A program made the translations under genes and the position numbers. The notes beneath the pieces were generated by a model. The model ran no database searches and was not told the DNA's origin. It saw only the letters and a program-made list of their open reading frames with translations. Shown here piece by piece: positions 51,451 to 60,834 of a DNA stretch of 64,000 nt; within the stretch, counting starts at the first letter, position 1; each line of letters opens with the position of its first letter. The DNA lies in assembly GCA_964494085.1 (NCBI GenBank), contig CAZBQJ010000002.1, positions 204,230-268,229 on the forward strand, read 5' to 3'. The DNA comes from CAZBQJ01 sp964494085 (GTDB lineage: Bacteria > Patescibacteriota > Gracilibacteria > UBA1369).

Positions 51451-52575
51451 ATGCCGGTTAATTTCAGCAATAGTTCCAATGCCAGGCCACCAGCCAGTCC
51501 CGGTTTCGGCAACACTTCCAAACCTCCTTTCAATCCCATCCCCATCATTATCCTGGTGTTGATTATTGCCGGCGCCGGATATGCCTACCAGTCTTTGGGC
51601 GGGGCCAGCGGGCTTCAAAAACTTGGCGATGGTGTTTCGTCAGCCATCAATGAAGTAAATAGCTCCTTTGATTCCACCGGTAAAGCCGTCTCAGCCGATC
51701 AGAATTTAACCGAAAAATTGAATGCCTATGCCGACCTGCTTAATTATGTTTCCGATAATGTTCGCAGTAGCTATGACCGCTATGGTCAATGGGTAGATCT
51801 AAATGCCGGCCCCACCGGTCAGGAAAGAAACGTCTATGGCTTATACCAGTTGAATGACCATGCCCGGTATTTCGATGCTGCTCAAGTTGCCTACGACGCG
51901 CAACCTCAAATCGACCTCGATCAGGATTTCCCTGCCTTCAAGGATGCTTATCTGAAGCTCAAGCCTTTGCTGGATCAAGCTTATGCTTACTATGATCAAG
52001 ATGATTATAAAGATGATGATTTCGCCAAAGGAAAGGCTTTACATAATGATCTGGTGGCTGCTTTCAAGGCTTTCAATGCGGCCAATGCTAAATTGAGCGC
52101 TGACTACGAGGTGGTCGATATCGCCCAACGTCAAAAGGAAATCGGGCAGTACCTCTCGGATAATCGGATCGTCGCTTATGATAGCGCTTCTACACTGGAT
52201 TTCGCTCAGCAAATGTACATCTCTTTGAGAGAACAACTAGAGAGCAATGGCAATGATGCCGGTAAATTGAATGCCGATGAACTGAAGGTCAATATTGATA
52301 AATTTGAAGTCCTGCTCACCACTCTCAAAGCGGATCAAAGCAAGCAGGACGAAGTAAAACGTGAGTATGGCATCACTGGGGAGTCTCTCTTCAGCACCTT
52401 TGTCGGCGAATCCAGTGATTTCCTCAAATCCGCCAAGAGCCTTTATCGTGGAATTAGAGATAAAAACTTACCAAAAAGAGATGTCTTCGCCAATTCCACC
52501 GCCGGAACTCCGGAAAACCTCATTGCCACTTACAATGATCTGGTTGATTCCTTCAATTTCATGAATAGATTCTAG
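51451..52575 (+). CDS. Membrane-anchored helical extracellular protein, unknown function
   Basis: 374 aa. A Pro/Ser/Asn-rich cytoplasmic N-terminus (1-30) is followed by one transmembrane helix (about 31-50, IPIIILVLIIAGAGYAY). The extracellular part is mostly helical, with Asp/Tyr-rich segments such as YYDQDDYKDDDFAKG. The early VSSAINEVNSSFDSTGKAV region looks coiled-coil-like. No catalytic motif. The start directly follows tRNA-Arg. Confidence 0.75.
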   Translation: MPVNFSNSSNARPPASPGFGNTSKPPFNPIPIIILVLIIAGAGYAYQSLGGASGLQKLGDGVSSAINEVNSSFDSTGKAVSADQNLTEKLNAYADLLNYVSDNVRSSYDRYGQWVDLNAGPTGQERNVYGLYQLNDHARYFDAAQVAYDAQPQIDLDQDFPAFKDAYLKLKPLLDQAYAYYDQDDYKDDDFAKGKALHNDLVAAFKAFNAANAKLSADYEVVDIAQRQKEIGQYLSDNRIVAYDSASTLDFAQQMYISLREQLESNGNDAGKLNADELKVNIDKFEVLLTTLKADQSKQDEVKREYGITGESLFSTFVGESSDFLKSAKSLYRGIRDKNLPKRDVFANSTAGTPENLIATYNDLVDSFNFMNRF

Positions 52576-52602
52576 TTTTATCTGTCCGAAACTTCACAGA
52601 AT

Positions 52603-52866
52603 CTACTTTTTCATTTGTTTCATTTTCATTAGAATCGTCTTTTCAGCGCTTTTTACGCCTTTATTCACTTCACCGTGCAATTTGTCAGCCCCTTTCCAGA
52701 TACTGATCTTCATTTTCTTGAAATTGGGTTTTTTGCCCCGGGTAACGAGGTAAAAGCCGTAACCGACGACACTGGCCAAAAGTGAGACTCCCGCCAATAC
52801 TTTCGCCAGGAAGAAACTTTTTTTAGCTTTTTTAGTTGTGGAAGTCTTTCTAGTGAGTTTTTTCAT
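52603..52866 (-). CDS. Small Lys-rich single-pass membrane protein
   Basis: 87 aa. A very basic N-terminus (MKKLTRKTSTTKKAKK) precedes one hydrophobic helix (about 18-42) and a basic helical tail ending MKMKQMKK. Signals for orientation suggest a short anchored protein with a charged cytoplasmic or nucleic-acid-binding tail. No family recognised. Convergent with the anchored helical protein gene, 27 nt apart. Confidence 0.65.
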   Translation of the reverse strand: MKKLTRKTSTTKKAKKSFFLAKVLAGVSLLASVVGYGFYLVTRGKKPNFKKMKISIWKGADKLHGEVNKGVKSAEKTILMKMKQMKK

Positions 52867-52964
52867 GATGTTTGGTTTAGGTTATTTGCTATATCATCGA
52901 ATTATTATACAACAAATCCCAATAATTAACAATATCTCAGCAAAATCACCTTGTTCTTCCAGCT

Positions 52965-54848
52965 TTACTTAGCCGTGGCCTGGTCACCGATCACAGCTTT
53001 GATGCGTCTTATTCCGGCTGATGAAGCTTCTTCCTTAATAATTTTAAAGGCTCCCAAATCACCGGTATTATCTGCATGTGGGCCTCCACAAATTTCCAGG
53101 GAGAAATCACCCATTCGATATACTTTGATCTGATCGCCATATTTTTCTTCAAATAATCCAATCGCTCCTTCTTTTTTTGCTTCAGCCACACTCATCACCG
53201 TGAAAGTAATCGGCAATTTTCTCTGAATCTGTTCATTAACTATATCTTCAACCGCTTTAATCTCTTCAGGAGTCATTTTTTGAGTATAGTTGAAATCGAA
53301 TCTGAGTCTATCAGCCGTGATATTTGAGCCCTTTTGCTCTACAGAATCGCCCAAGACTTTTTTCAAAGCTTTGTGTAGCAAATGTGTGGCCGTATGGAGT
53401 TTACGAGTTTCATCTGAGTGATCAGCCAAACCACCGGCAAATTTCTGCCCTGACCCGGCTCTGGACACTTCCTGATGCTTATGAAAAGCCGTCCGAAAAG
53501 CGGTTTCATCTACTGTATAGTCATGTGTCCTTTGTAATTCTTCTGTAGTTAATTCCAACGGGAAGCCATAAGATTGATAGAGGTTGAAAGCGTCATTGGC
53601 GTCAAATTTCCCCGTACCATCCAGAATTTTTTTCAATTCTCGCAAACCTTGTTCGATAGTTTTAGCAAATTTCATTTCCTCTGTTGCTATAGCTGTAGTG
53701 ATTTGCTCTCGCCGTTCCGCTAAAAGCGGGTAGGCCCCCTGATAAACTTTGATAAAACTCTCTGCTGCTCCTCCCAGCACATTACCACTGATACCAAGTC
53801 TGCGGGCAAAGCGCACCGCACGTCGGATCAAGCGGCGGACAAAGTAACCCTGGTCTTTATTGGACGGCAATACACCATCACCAATCAAGAAAGTCGTTGC
53901 CCGCACATGATCAAGTATCACTCGAAAGGCCAGTGTATCAGCTTCGTTTTCTCCATATTTTTTGCCTGAGCTTTGTTCCAGAGAATTTCTGGCTTCATCA
54001 AACAGATCAATCATAAAAACATCCGGATTGTCTTTCACCGCAGCAGCAAGGCGTTCCAACCCACCTCCAAAATCAACATTGGCTTTCGGAAGTAATTCAA
54101 ATCCGGTTTCCTTTTTCACATATTGCATGAAAACATTGTTGCCGATTTCCACGAAGCGTCCACAATCGCAGTTCACATGACATGGTAATTCTTTCCAGAT
54201 GGAAGCTTCATGTAAACCTAATTCCGCTCCAAAGTCCCAAAACATTTCCGAGTCCGGGCCTCCTGGTTCACCGATTGGCATATGGGCAGGTACTCCTGCT
54301 CGTGACCACCAGTTTTTATCTTCCGGATAATAGAAAATCCTTCCTCCCTGCATGCCTCCGGTTTCCGGATCCTCGATAATCGGAGCTGCGATTCCTACCG
54401 ATTCAAAGGCTTCTTTCCATAGATTGGCGGCTTCTTCATCTCTGACAATGCCATAATCAGGGCTACCTCTGAAACAGGTGATGTAAAGTTTCTGTGGGTC
54501 CAGTCCGATTTCTTTGGTCAAAAATTCAAACATCCAGGCAATCTGTTCTTTGCGAAAATAATCCCCAAGTGACCAGTTTCCCAACATTTCAAAAAAGGTT
54601 GTATGTCGATTGTCACCGACCTCCTCGATGTCCTGGGAACGGAAGCATTTTTGGGAATCTGTCAGACGCTGACCCAAAGGGTGTTTCTCTCCCAGTAAAT
54701 AAGGGACCATCGGCTGCATACCCGATCCCGTAAACAGCGTACTGGGGTCATTCTCCGGCACCAATGGAGCACTGGCCAACTCTTTGTGGTCATGTTTTTT
54801 TACGAAAAAATCGAGATATTTTTGACGGATTTCTTGAGCTGATAACAT
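52965..54848 (-). CDS. alaS: Alanyl-tRNA synthetase, short form without C-Ala domain
   Basis: Charges tRNA-Ala and edits mischarged Ser/Gly. The class II catalytic domain starts with the family-typical SAQEIRQKYLDFFVKKHDH and carries FTGSGMQPMVPYLLG and the ATP-binding FFEMLGNWSLGDYFRKE. The tRNA-recognition region follows to about 450, then the editing domain with zinc/active-site motifs HTATHLLH (about 482) and CGGPH (about 585). The protein stops right after the editing domain at 627 aa. The C-Ala (DHHA1) domain of the 870-aa bacterial form is missing, as known for several reduced genomes, so the enzyme is probably monomeric. Confidence 0.95.
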   Translation of the reverse strand: MLSAQEIRQKYLDFFVKKHDHKELASAPLVPENDPSTLFTGSGMQPMVPYLLGEKHPLGQRLTDSQKCFRSQDIEEVGDNRHTTFFEMLGNWSLGDYFRKEQIAWMFEFLTKEIGLDPQKLYITCFRGSPDYGIVRDEEAANLWKEAFESVGIAAPIIEDPETGGMQGGRIFYYPEDKNWWSRAGVPAHMPIGEPGGPDSEMFWDFGAELGLHEASIWKELPCHVNCDCGRFVEIGNNVFMQYVKKETGFELLPKANVDFGGGLERLAAAVKDNPDVFMIDLFDEARNSLEQSSGKKYGENEADTLAFRVILDHVRATTFLIGDGVLPSNKDQGYFVRRLIRRAVRFARRLGISGNVLGGAAESFIKVYQGAYPLLAERREQITTAIATEEMKFAKTIEQGLRELKKILDGTGKFDANDAFNLYQSYGFPLELTTEELQRTHDYTVDETAFRTAFHKHQEVSRAGSGQKFAGGLADHSDETRKLHTATHLLHKALKKVLGDSVEQKGSNITADRLRFDFNYTQKMTPEEIKAVEDIVNEQIQRKLPITFTVMSVAEAKKEGAIGLFEEKYGDQIKVYRMGDFSLEICGGPHADNTGDLGAFKIIKEEASSAGIRRIKAVIGDQATAK

Positions 54849-55028
54849 ACTGAAAAATTAGTCGTTAAATACTTGGCTTCCAGGCTATCATCTTAAAGTT
54901 AACCACCCCTATCAATCAAGCGAATCTAACTTATTCAAAATCCTCCAATCTGCTAAATCCATCTACTGAAACTTGGTTTTGATAAACAAATCTGCCATAA
55001 TCAAGGCCGCCAATCTATTCTATTTTCC

Positions 55029-56717
55029 ATGTCCAAAACCGCTCCCAAACATCATCGACCGGCTAGACAGCTTGGACAGCGCTTTTATGGCTTAATGATA
55101 ATCTTTGCCGCCTCCGCCATTTTGATAATTTTCGCCATATTTTTCCATCAAAAAGTGACTGATCGTGAAAAACTGGCGGCCGCTCTCCCTGCCGACCGTA
55201 CAGTAGCTTTCCTGGAATATAATTTAGCAAAAAATTACCCTGAAACTGCGGAAATAATGCAGCTCGTAGCCAAAAATGCTTTTGCTCAGGGGATTTCGGC
55301 CTATCTTTCTGGCATTATCCCAAATCCGGATTTATTTCACCAATGGTATGCCGGCAGAGGAGGAGTGGCCGCGCTGGCTGATCCCACCGGCCGCCAGGTA
55401 AAGTTAGTTTTCTTCCTCCAGGTAAATAATCACGATCTGGCTCTGGCCTGGGTAAATCAGTTGATTTTGGATCCTCAAAATGAAGCCTTGTTGGCCGAGG
55501 ATTACCATGGACAAAAAATCCTCTCTTTCCGCAGCGGACAAACCTACAATCTGCTACTCAGTCATGATTATCTGGTTATTTCTGATGACCTCAATAATTT
55601 GAAAAATATTGCCGAAGTAGTTTCCGGCAAGCTGGCTTCTTTGCGCGGTCAGCCATCGTACAATCAATTGATCTCTGCTTTACCTGATCAGAATCAATTT
55701 TTCTTTTATTTGAACCGAGCCAGAATGTTGGAGACTTTAAGCAAAAACCAGTTATTCTTGGCCGGGCATTTGGCTTCTTATAAACTATACTTTCCCTTCC
55801 TAAAGCTCTTCTCCCAGGAAGCCGTCGCCGTTAAATTTGGCCACGACCAAGAACAGAAACCCCGATTGATCGCTGAACACCTGGCTTTATTTGACCAACA
55901 GGCTTTACCTGCCCCGGATCTCTTTTCCACTGATTATTTCTATTCCGATGAATTGGAGAAACTCCTTCCTCCCGCTGTCATTTTTAGTGCGGGAGGAGTC
56001 AATCTATTGGATCAAAAAAATAAACTGCAAGCCTATTTCAAAGACAGATCGACCGTCTATGACTTGTTATTTTCCGGCATGCTCAATAGTTTCAAAGATA
56101 GTTTACAGGGTTCAGGTTCAAAACTGGATTTGGATCAAGATTTCTTCCCGCTTTTCCAAAAAGAATATTTGTTCTTCGCCAGCCAACCTCCATCAAACTC
56201 CAAACTTCCTGATTTAACCTTGATTCTTCAGTCCAATTCTCCTGAAAATGATGCTCGTGCGCTCAGCAAAGTTATCCTGGCTGTAGGTCCAAAACTAGCC
56301 GCGCAAATTGACGCTAAACCAACTCCTTTTACTTTGCCTGATGGAACAGTAGGTAGTGAAATGAAGGCTGATCTCGGTCAACCGGTCCAGTCTAACGTGA
56401 CAATAGCCGGACATTCTGCCGGTCAACAGATTCAATTCTCCCCTCATTTAAGTATCTATCTCTATCCTGATATCGAAAATCAGCATCTCCTGGTAAGTAC
56501 TTCTGCTCTCTCACTTGAGCAAATATTGGCTCCCCACAGCCAGGCTAGTACTATCAATTATAACCTTTCCAAACCAACTGAAGCCTATCATTTGGATGTC
56601 CACCAGTTAGCCTCCTTCTGGCCAACGGCGGCAGTGCTTAAACCTGTCCAGTCAATCATCATTGCTAGAAAATTCATTGAAACAGGTTTACTCTCTACTT
56701 ATCAATTAGGTTTCTAA
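55029..56717 (+). CDS. Membrane-anchored DUF3352-like protein
   Basis: 562 aa. A basic cytoplasmic N-terminus (to about 18) precedes one transmembrane helix (about 19-40). The extracellular domain starts LAAALPADRTVAFLEYN, close to the LPADT.A...LN start of DUF3352 proteins, and has LVFFLQVNNHDLALAWVNQ and LLLSHDYLVISDD elements of that fold. No catalytic residues are evident. It lies 19 nt upstream of the DUF4012 gene in one operon, and both are likely envelope proteins. Confidence 0.7.
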   Translation: MSKTAPKHHRPARQLGQRFYGLMIIFAASAILIIFAIFFHQKVTDREKLAAALPADRTVAFLEYNLAKNYPETAEIMQLVAKNAFAQGISAYLSGIIPNPDLFHQWYAGRGGVAALADPTGRQVKLVFFLQVNNHDLALAWVNQLILDPQNEALLAEDYHGQKILSFRSGQTYNLLLSHDYLVISDDLNNLKNIAEVVSGKLASLRGQPSYNQLISALPDQNQFFFYLNRARMLETLSKNQLFLAGHLASYKLYFPFLKLFSQEAVAVKFGHDQEQKPRLIAEHLALFDQQALPAPDLFSTDYFYSDELEKLLPPAVIFSAGGVNLLDQKNKLQAYFKDRSTVYDLLFSGMLNSFKDSLQGSGSKLDLDQDFFPLFQKEYLFFASQPPSNSKLPDLTLILQSNSPENDARALSKVILAVGPKLAAQIDAKPTPFTLPDGTVGSEMKADLGQPVQSNVTIAGHSAGQQIQFSPHLSIYLYPDIENQHLLVSTSALSLEQILAPHSQASTINYNLSKPTEAYHLDVHQLASFWPTAAVLKPVQSIIIARKFIETGLLSTYQLGF

Positions 56718-56736
56718 TCAACACACCAGTGCGCTC

Positions 56737-58977
56737 ATGGCCAAATACCGGGTCAGAGATCTGACCAAAGTAAAACAAACTGAAACAATCAATTTAAAGG
56801 CTGAGCAAAACTCGGTCATTCAGTCGGATCAAGGTCTCCTTCCCGCGGCCCGTCGCCAAGCCTTGAATCTGAAAAATCTTCAGTCCGATCCAGGTCAAAT
56901 CTGGTCTAATCGTAGTCACAGAAAGATGGACAGCCTCTCCAGTCTTCACTCCACCAATTATTTATTGGTTCCTGCTGAACAATATCGCCAAACTCCGGTA
57001 TTTCGTTTCCAATCCGTGATTCGCCTGGCCGTTTCGGGCTTGGTAATCGTCTTTATTATCAATATTTTCAATGTTTTTGCCAATTCAGCCAATTTCAAAT
57101 CCATCCTGGTTTCCAGCGCCTCCAGTGGCCTCGACAATCTATTGGTTGGAGTAGAACAAACCAGACAACTTAGCCATAGCCAGGCTCAGACCACCTTTCA
57201 GTCCGCCCAAAATAATTTCAATGGGGCTTTGGAGAAAATCTCTTTCCTCAAAACCGCCAATACTTTCAGTGAGCAGGGGAATGTCAAGGCTTTGGAAAAC
57301 CTTCTTAATGCTGGTAAAAGCGTTTCTGAAGCCGGCCAATTATTCTCTCGATCCGCCCCGAATCTCCAGGAATGGCCAACTCTTTTTATCCAGGCCAATG
57401 AAAATATTTCACTCAGTTCAAAGCCAACTTATCAGTCACAAAATGGGCCGGATAGCATCACCAAAACCGCCCCAACTTTGACTCAATCTCTGCATGTTGA
57501 TTTGAATAATGTGCAAAAGGCCATCGATAAGATCAAGGATGCCAAAAATTATCTGGACCAAGTCCAATCGGGATTTTTGCCGGCCGAGTACCAAACACAA
57601 CTTCCTGAGATTAAAGCCCGACTGGACCGTCTTTCCACTTTTTTGAACAATATTTCAGAGCGTTTTCCGGCCATTTTGAACTTGCTTGGAGAGCGCTATC
57701 CACATCGTTATTTGATCCTTTTCCAGAATGATACTGAGGCCCGTCCAACCGGAGGCTTTATCGGTTCATTGATGATTATGGATATCAATGATGGTCTGGT
57801 TACGCGCGCCGATTTCCATGATGTTTACCAATACGACGGCCAACTCAATGAAGAAATCGACGCCCCCGAAGAAATCGCCAGTATTACCAAAAATTGGCGT
57901 TTACGCGATAGCAATTATTCGCCGGATTTCGCTATTTCCGCGGAAAAAGCCGCCTGGTTTCTGCAGAAATCCAAAGGGCCTTCGGTCGATACCGTCATTG
58001 CCATCAATCAAAGTGCCGTTTCCGAATTGTTAGCCCAACTCGGTCCGATCAAAGTTTCGCCGCTAAAGTCGGAATTGACCGCCGATAATTTTCAAATGAT
58101 GCTTGGTTATCTGATCGAATCCAAATATTTCGGCCCGGATAATCCCAAAATTATTCTGCAAAAAACTATCGAAGCCTTTAAAGAAAAGCTTCTCCAGGCC
58201 GAAGACCCCAGTTTACTCCTCAATACTTTGGTTAAACTGGTTAAAGATCAAAAAATTCTTTTCTACTCCCGTGATACTGATATCCAAGCCCTTTTTGACC
58301 AGTTTAATCTCACTCCGCATCAAGCCAAACTCCAACCGGGCGAAGATTATTTGCAGGTCTTAGCCACTTCTATCGGTGGGAACAAAAGCGATTTGTATAT
58401 GACCCAAAACATTACTCACACTACTTTCGTCAATTCCGATGGAGCAATTAATGATGAATTAACCATTACCAGGCGTCATAATTGGACCGGCGCGGAACTC
58501 AAACGTTATGAAGATGAATTGAAAAAATTCGGCTTCTCCGGCGACATGCCGGAATATCTCCAGAATATCTTGGGTAAAAGCGACAATAAAGCGATGGTCA
58601 AAGTTTATGTGCCATTGGGGGTGACTCTCGAAAATACTCAGGGTCTAGCCACAGATCAAGTGATTGTCCGGAGCGATACCGACTTGCAAAAAAGCTATTT
58701 CTTATTTCCTATGCAAGTCACTGCCGGTGGTGAACAGACTATTACACTGCGCTATAAATTACCAAATGTTTTAAAGTTGGCGCCGGCTGACCTTTACCGT
58801 TTTACCGCCCAGAAACAAATCTCCATTGTTCAAAGTCAATTCAAAAAAGTCGTCCAACTGGCGCCGGCGCTGACACTCCTCAAATCCAGTCGTCACGATT
58901 CCCTGACTGAAACTCACAGCGAAGAAGTGCTCAACCTCCATGACGATTACCGGTTGGTAGATGTGGTGGCCAATTAG
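56737..58977 (+). CDS. DUF4012 family membrane-anchored protein
   Basis: 746 aa. A 90-residue polar cytoplasmic region (YRVRDLTKVKQTET...) precedes a transmembrane helix at about 92-112. The conserved DUF4012 block follows at about 315-480: GERYPHRYLILFQNDTEARPTGGFIGS and WRLRDSNYSPDFAISAEKAAWF in shortened form show the YLILFQN..E.RPTGGF signature. A C-terminal beta-rich domain covers about 560-700. DUF4012 proteins are widespread in Patescibacteria and Actinobacteria and often lie near glycan genes; the function is unknown. Convergent with mutL, 9 nt apart. Confidence 0.9.
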   Translation: MAKYRVRDLTKVKQTETINLKAEQNSVIQSDQGLLPAARRQALNLKNLQSDPGQIWSNRSHRKMDSLSSLHSTNYLLVPAEQYRQTPVFRFQSVIRLAVSGLVIVFIINIFNVFANSANFKSILVSSASSGLDNLLVGVEQTRQLSHSQAQTTFQSAQNNFNGALEKISFLKTANTFSEQGNVKALENLLNAGKSVSEAGQLFSRSAPNLQEWPTLFIQANENISLSSKPTYQSQNGPDSITKTAPTLTQSLHVDLNNVQKAIDKIKDAKNYLDQVQSGFLPAEYQTQLPEIKARLDRLSTFLNNISERFPAILNLLGERYPHRYLILFQNDTEARPTGGFIGSLMIMDINDGLVTRADFHDVYQYDGQLNEEIDAPEEIASITKNWRLRDSNYSPDFAISAEKAAWFLQKSKGPSVDTVIAINQSAVSELLAQLGPIKVSPLKSELTADNFQMMLGYLIESKYFGPDNPKIILQKTIEAFKEKLLQAEDPSLLLNTLVKLVKDQKILFYSRDTDIQALFDQFNLTPHQAKLQPGEDYLQVLATSIGGNKSDLYMTQNITHTTFVNSDGAINDELTITRRHNWTGAELKRYEDELKKFGFSGDMPEYLQNILGKSDNKAMVKVYVPLGVTLENTQGLATDQVIVRSDTDLQKSYFLFPMQVTAGGEQTITLRYKLPNVLKLAPADLYRFTAQKQISIVQSQFKKVVQLAPALTLLKSSRHDSLTETHSEEVLNLHDDYRLVDVVAN

Positions 58978-58986
58978 CAACTAAAC

Positions 58987-60834
58987 CTAGCAATTCACTC
59001 CGCCAAATTTTTCTTGCTCTGTTATCCCGGAGTACTTTCTCCCGAATCTACTCCAGAGCTCGGTTGATTCCAGTACAATCATAATCGGCCTGCCATGCGG
59101 GCAGGTAGCTCGTCCAAAAGTCGTTTGGGCTAATTCTTCTACCAGGGCAACCATTTCTTCGCGGCTTAGAGCGTCGCCAAATTTCACCGCTGACCGACAA
59201 GCCATATAAGTGAGAATCTTTTCTTTACGGCCATATAAATCACCTTTGTGACCTCTCATATCTCCATCGGTATTGCGCAGATCATCGATCAGTCCGATCA
59301 ATAGTTTTTCCAAATTGGTTTTAGTCAGAAAACTGGGCACTTCGCTGATCGCAAAAGTATTGCCACCAAAATGTTCCAATTTCAAACCAACGGCATCCAA
59401 CTCTGTTTTATTGGCATCCAGGACCGCTCGATCTGCCGGCGACAACTCAATATTTATCGGCATTAGCAAAGGCTGAATCACCATTTCCTCCTTTTCCCCT
59501 TCCGCCATCAATTTATTATAACGAATGCGCTCATGTGCCGCATGTTGGTCGATCAGAACCAAATCACTTTCTCGCTGGCAAAGAATAAAACTATCATCAA
59601 GTTGTCCGATCACCTGCATTTCCAAATTTTCCGGCTCTGTCATTTCCTGTCCTGTCCAGTCCTGACTCGGCTGTTCAGAGGGGGCTTCCGCCACTTTTAC
59701 GCTGACCGTTTCTCTACTTTCCAACGATTGGAATTCCATCGTGGCCATTCCGCTGCCGAGGTTAGCGGGCCCACGCTGCTGATAATAATTCAAATTGGCT
59801 TGGCTGAATTTCGGCATGAGCACCGCTGCTTCCAAAGCCTTGCTGCAAGCCATAGTCAGCACTCGATAAACTTCACGTTCATCACGAAATTTGACTTCAG
59901 TCTTCCGTGGATGACAATTGACGTCCACCATTGTCGGGTCGAGCTCAAAATTAATCACAAACACCGGATTGCGTTCTTTGGGCAACAAGGAATGAAATGA
60001 TTGTTTAACCGCATAAACTAAAACGTAAGAGTTAATTGCGCGATTATTCACAAAAAAATATTGCATACTCCGGTTGGAGCGAGAGAGAGAAGGTTTTCCG
60101 ATAAATCCACTGATTTTCAAGTTCACTCCACCATAAAAAACCGGAATCATCTCATCACTGACAGCCTTTCCCAGCGCTCCACGGATACGGGTCAAAGCAT
60201 CATTAGTTGCCGGTAAATCCAAGGCAATCTTGGCTTCTGTATCAGTAGAATTAATTAGTTTAAATGCCACTTCCGGCCAACTCAAGGCGGCGTTCAAAAC
60301 TATCTCAACCATATTTTGATATTCGGTCTTCTCCGCTTTCATGAATTTGTAGCGCGCTGGAGTATTATAAAAAATCTCCGCCACTTCAATCTCTGTTCCG
60401 ACCGCCATGCCAATCGGGGACTCCTTTAAAATCTTTCCACCTTCCAAATATATTTCCGTGCCGCTTTGATCCTCGGCTTGACGTGTCCGCAAGGTCAACT
60501 TGGAAACAGACGCAATGCTGGCCAAGGCTTCACCTCGAAACCCCATAGTCTGAACCGCCAACAAATCTTCCCAATTGTAAATTTTGGAAGTAGCATGCCT
60601 CTGTAGAGCCAGTCGTGCATCTTCCACCGACATACCGCAGCCATCATCGGTCATCTTGATTTTCTGCAGACCGCCCTGACCAATATTGTTGGAGATTTCC
60701 ACCACGATCTTTTTGGCTCCGGCATCAATTGAATTTTCCAGCATTTCTTTGACTATTGATGCTGGACGCTCAACTACTTCGCCGGCGGCGATTTGATTGA
60801 TTAATTGTTCCGGTAATAAGTGGATTTTAGACAT
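58987..60834 (-). CDS. mutL: DNA mismatch repair protein MutL (endonuclease type)
   Basis: Couples MutS mismatch recognition to strand incision and helicase loading. The GHKL ATPase N-terminus has IAAGEVVERPASIVKEMLEN, DDGCGM and TMGFRGEALASI. The C-terminal domain carries the endonuclease motifs DQHAAHERIRYN (about 425), ACRSA and CPHGRP, and no mutH is present. In DQHA(X)2E(X)4E the last Glu is Asn here, which is worth noting. ATG 60834 is preferred: it overlaps mutS by 8 nt and has a GGAAAAAAG motif upstream, unlike the ATG at 60849. Length about 615 aa. Confidence 0.95.
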   Translation of the reverse strand: MSKIHLLPEQLINQIAAGEVVERPASIVKEMLENSIDAGAKKIVVEISNNIGQGGLQKIKMTDDGCGMSVEDARLALQRHATSKIYNWEDLLAVQTMGFRGEALASIASVSKLTLRTRQAEDQSGTEIYLEGGKILKESPIGMAVGTEIEVAEIFYNTPARYKFMKAEKTEYQNMVEIVLNAALSWPEVAFKLINSTDTEAKIALDLPATNDALTRIRGALGKAVSDEMIPVFYGGVNLKISGFIGKPSLSRSNRSMQYFFVNNRAINSYVLVYAVKQSFHSLLPKERNPVFVINFELDPTMVDVNCHPRKTEVKFRDEREVYRVLTMACSKALEAAVLMPKFSQANLNYYQQRGPANLGSGMATMEFQSLESRETVSVKVAEAPSEQPSQDWTGQEMTEPENLEMQVIGQLDDSFILCQRESDLVLIDQHAAHERIRYNKLMAEGEKEEMVIQPLLMPINIELSPADRAVLDANKTELDAVGLKLEHFGGNTFAISEVPSFLTKTNLEKLLIGLIDDLRNTDGDMRGHKGDLYGRKEKILTYMACRSAVKFGDALSREEMVALVEELAQTTFGRATCPHGRPIMIVLESTELWSRFGRKYSGITEQEKFGGVNC

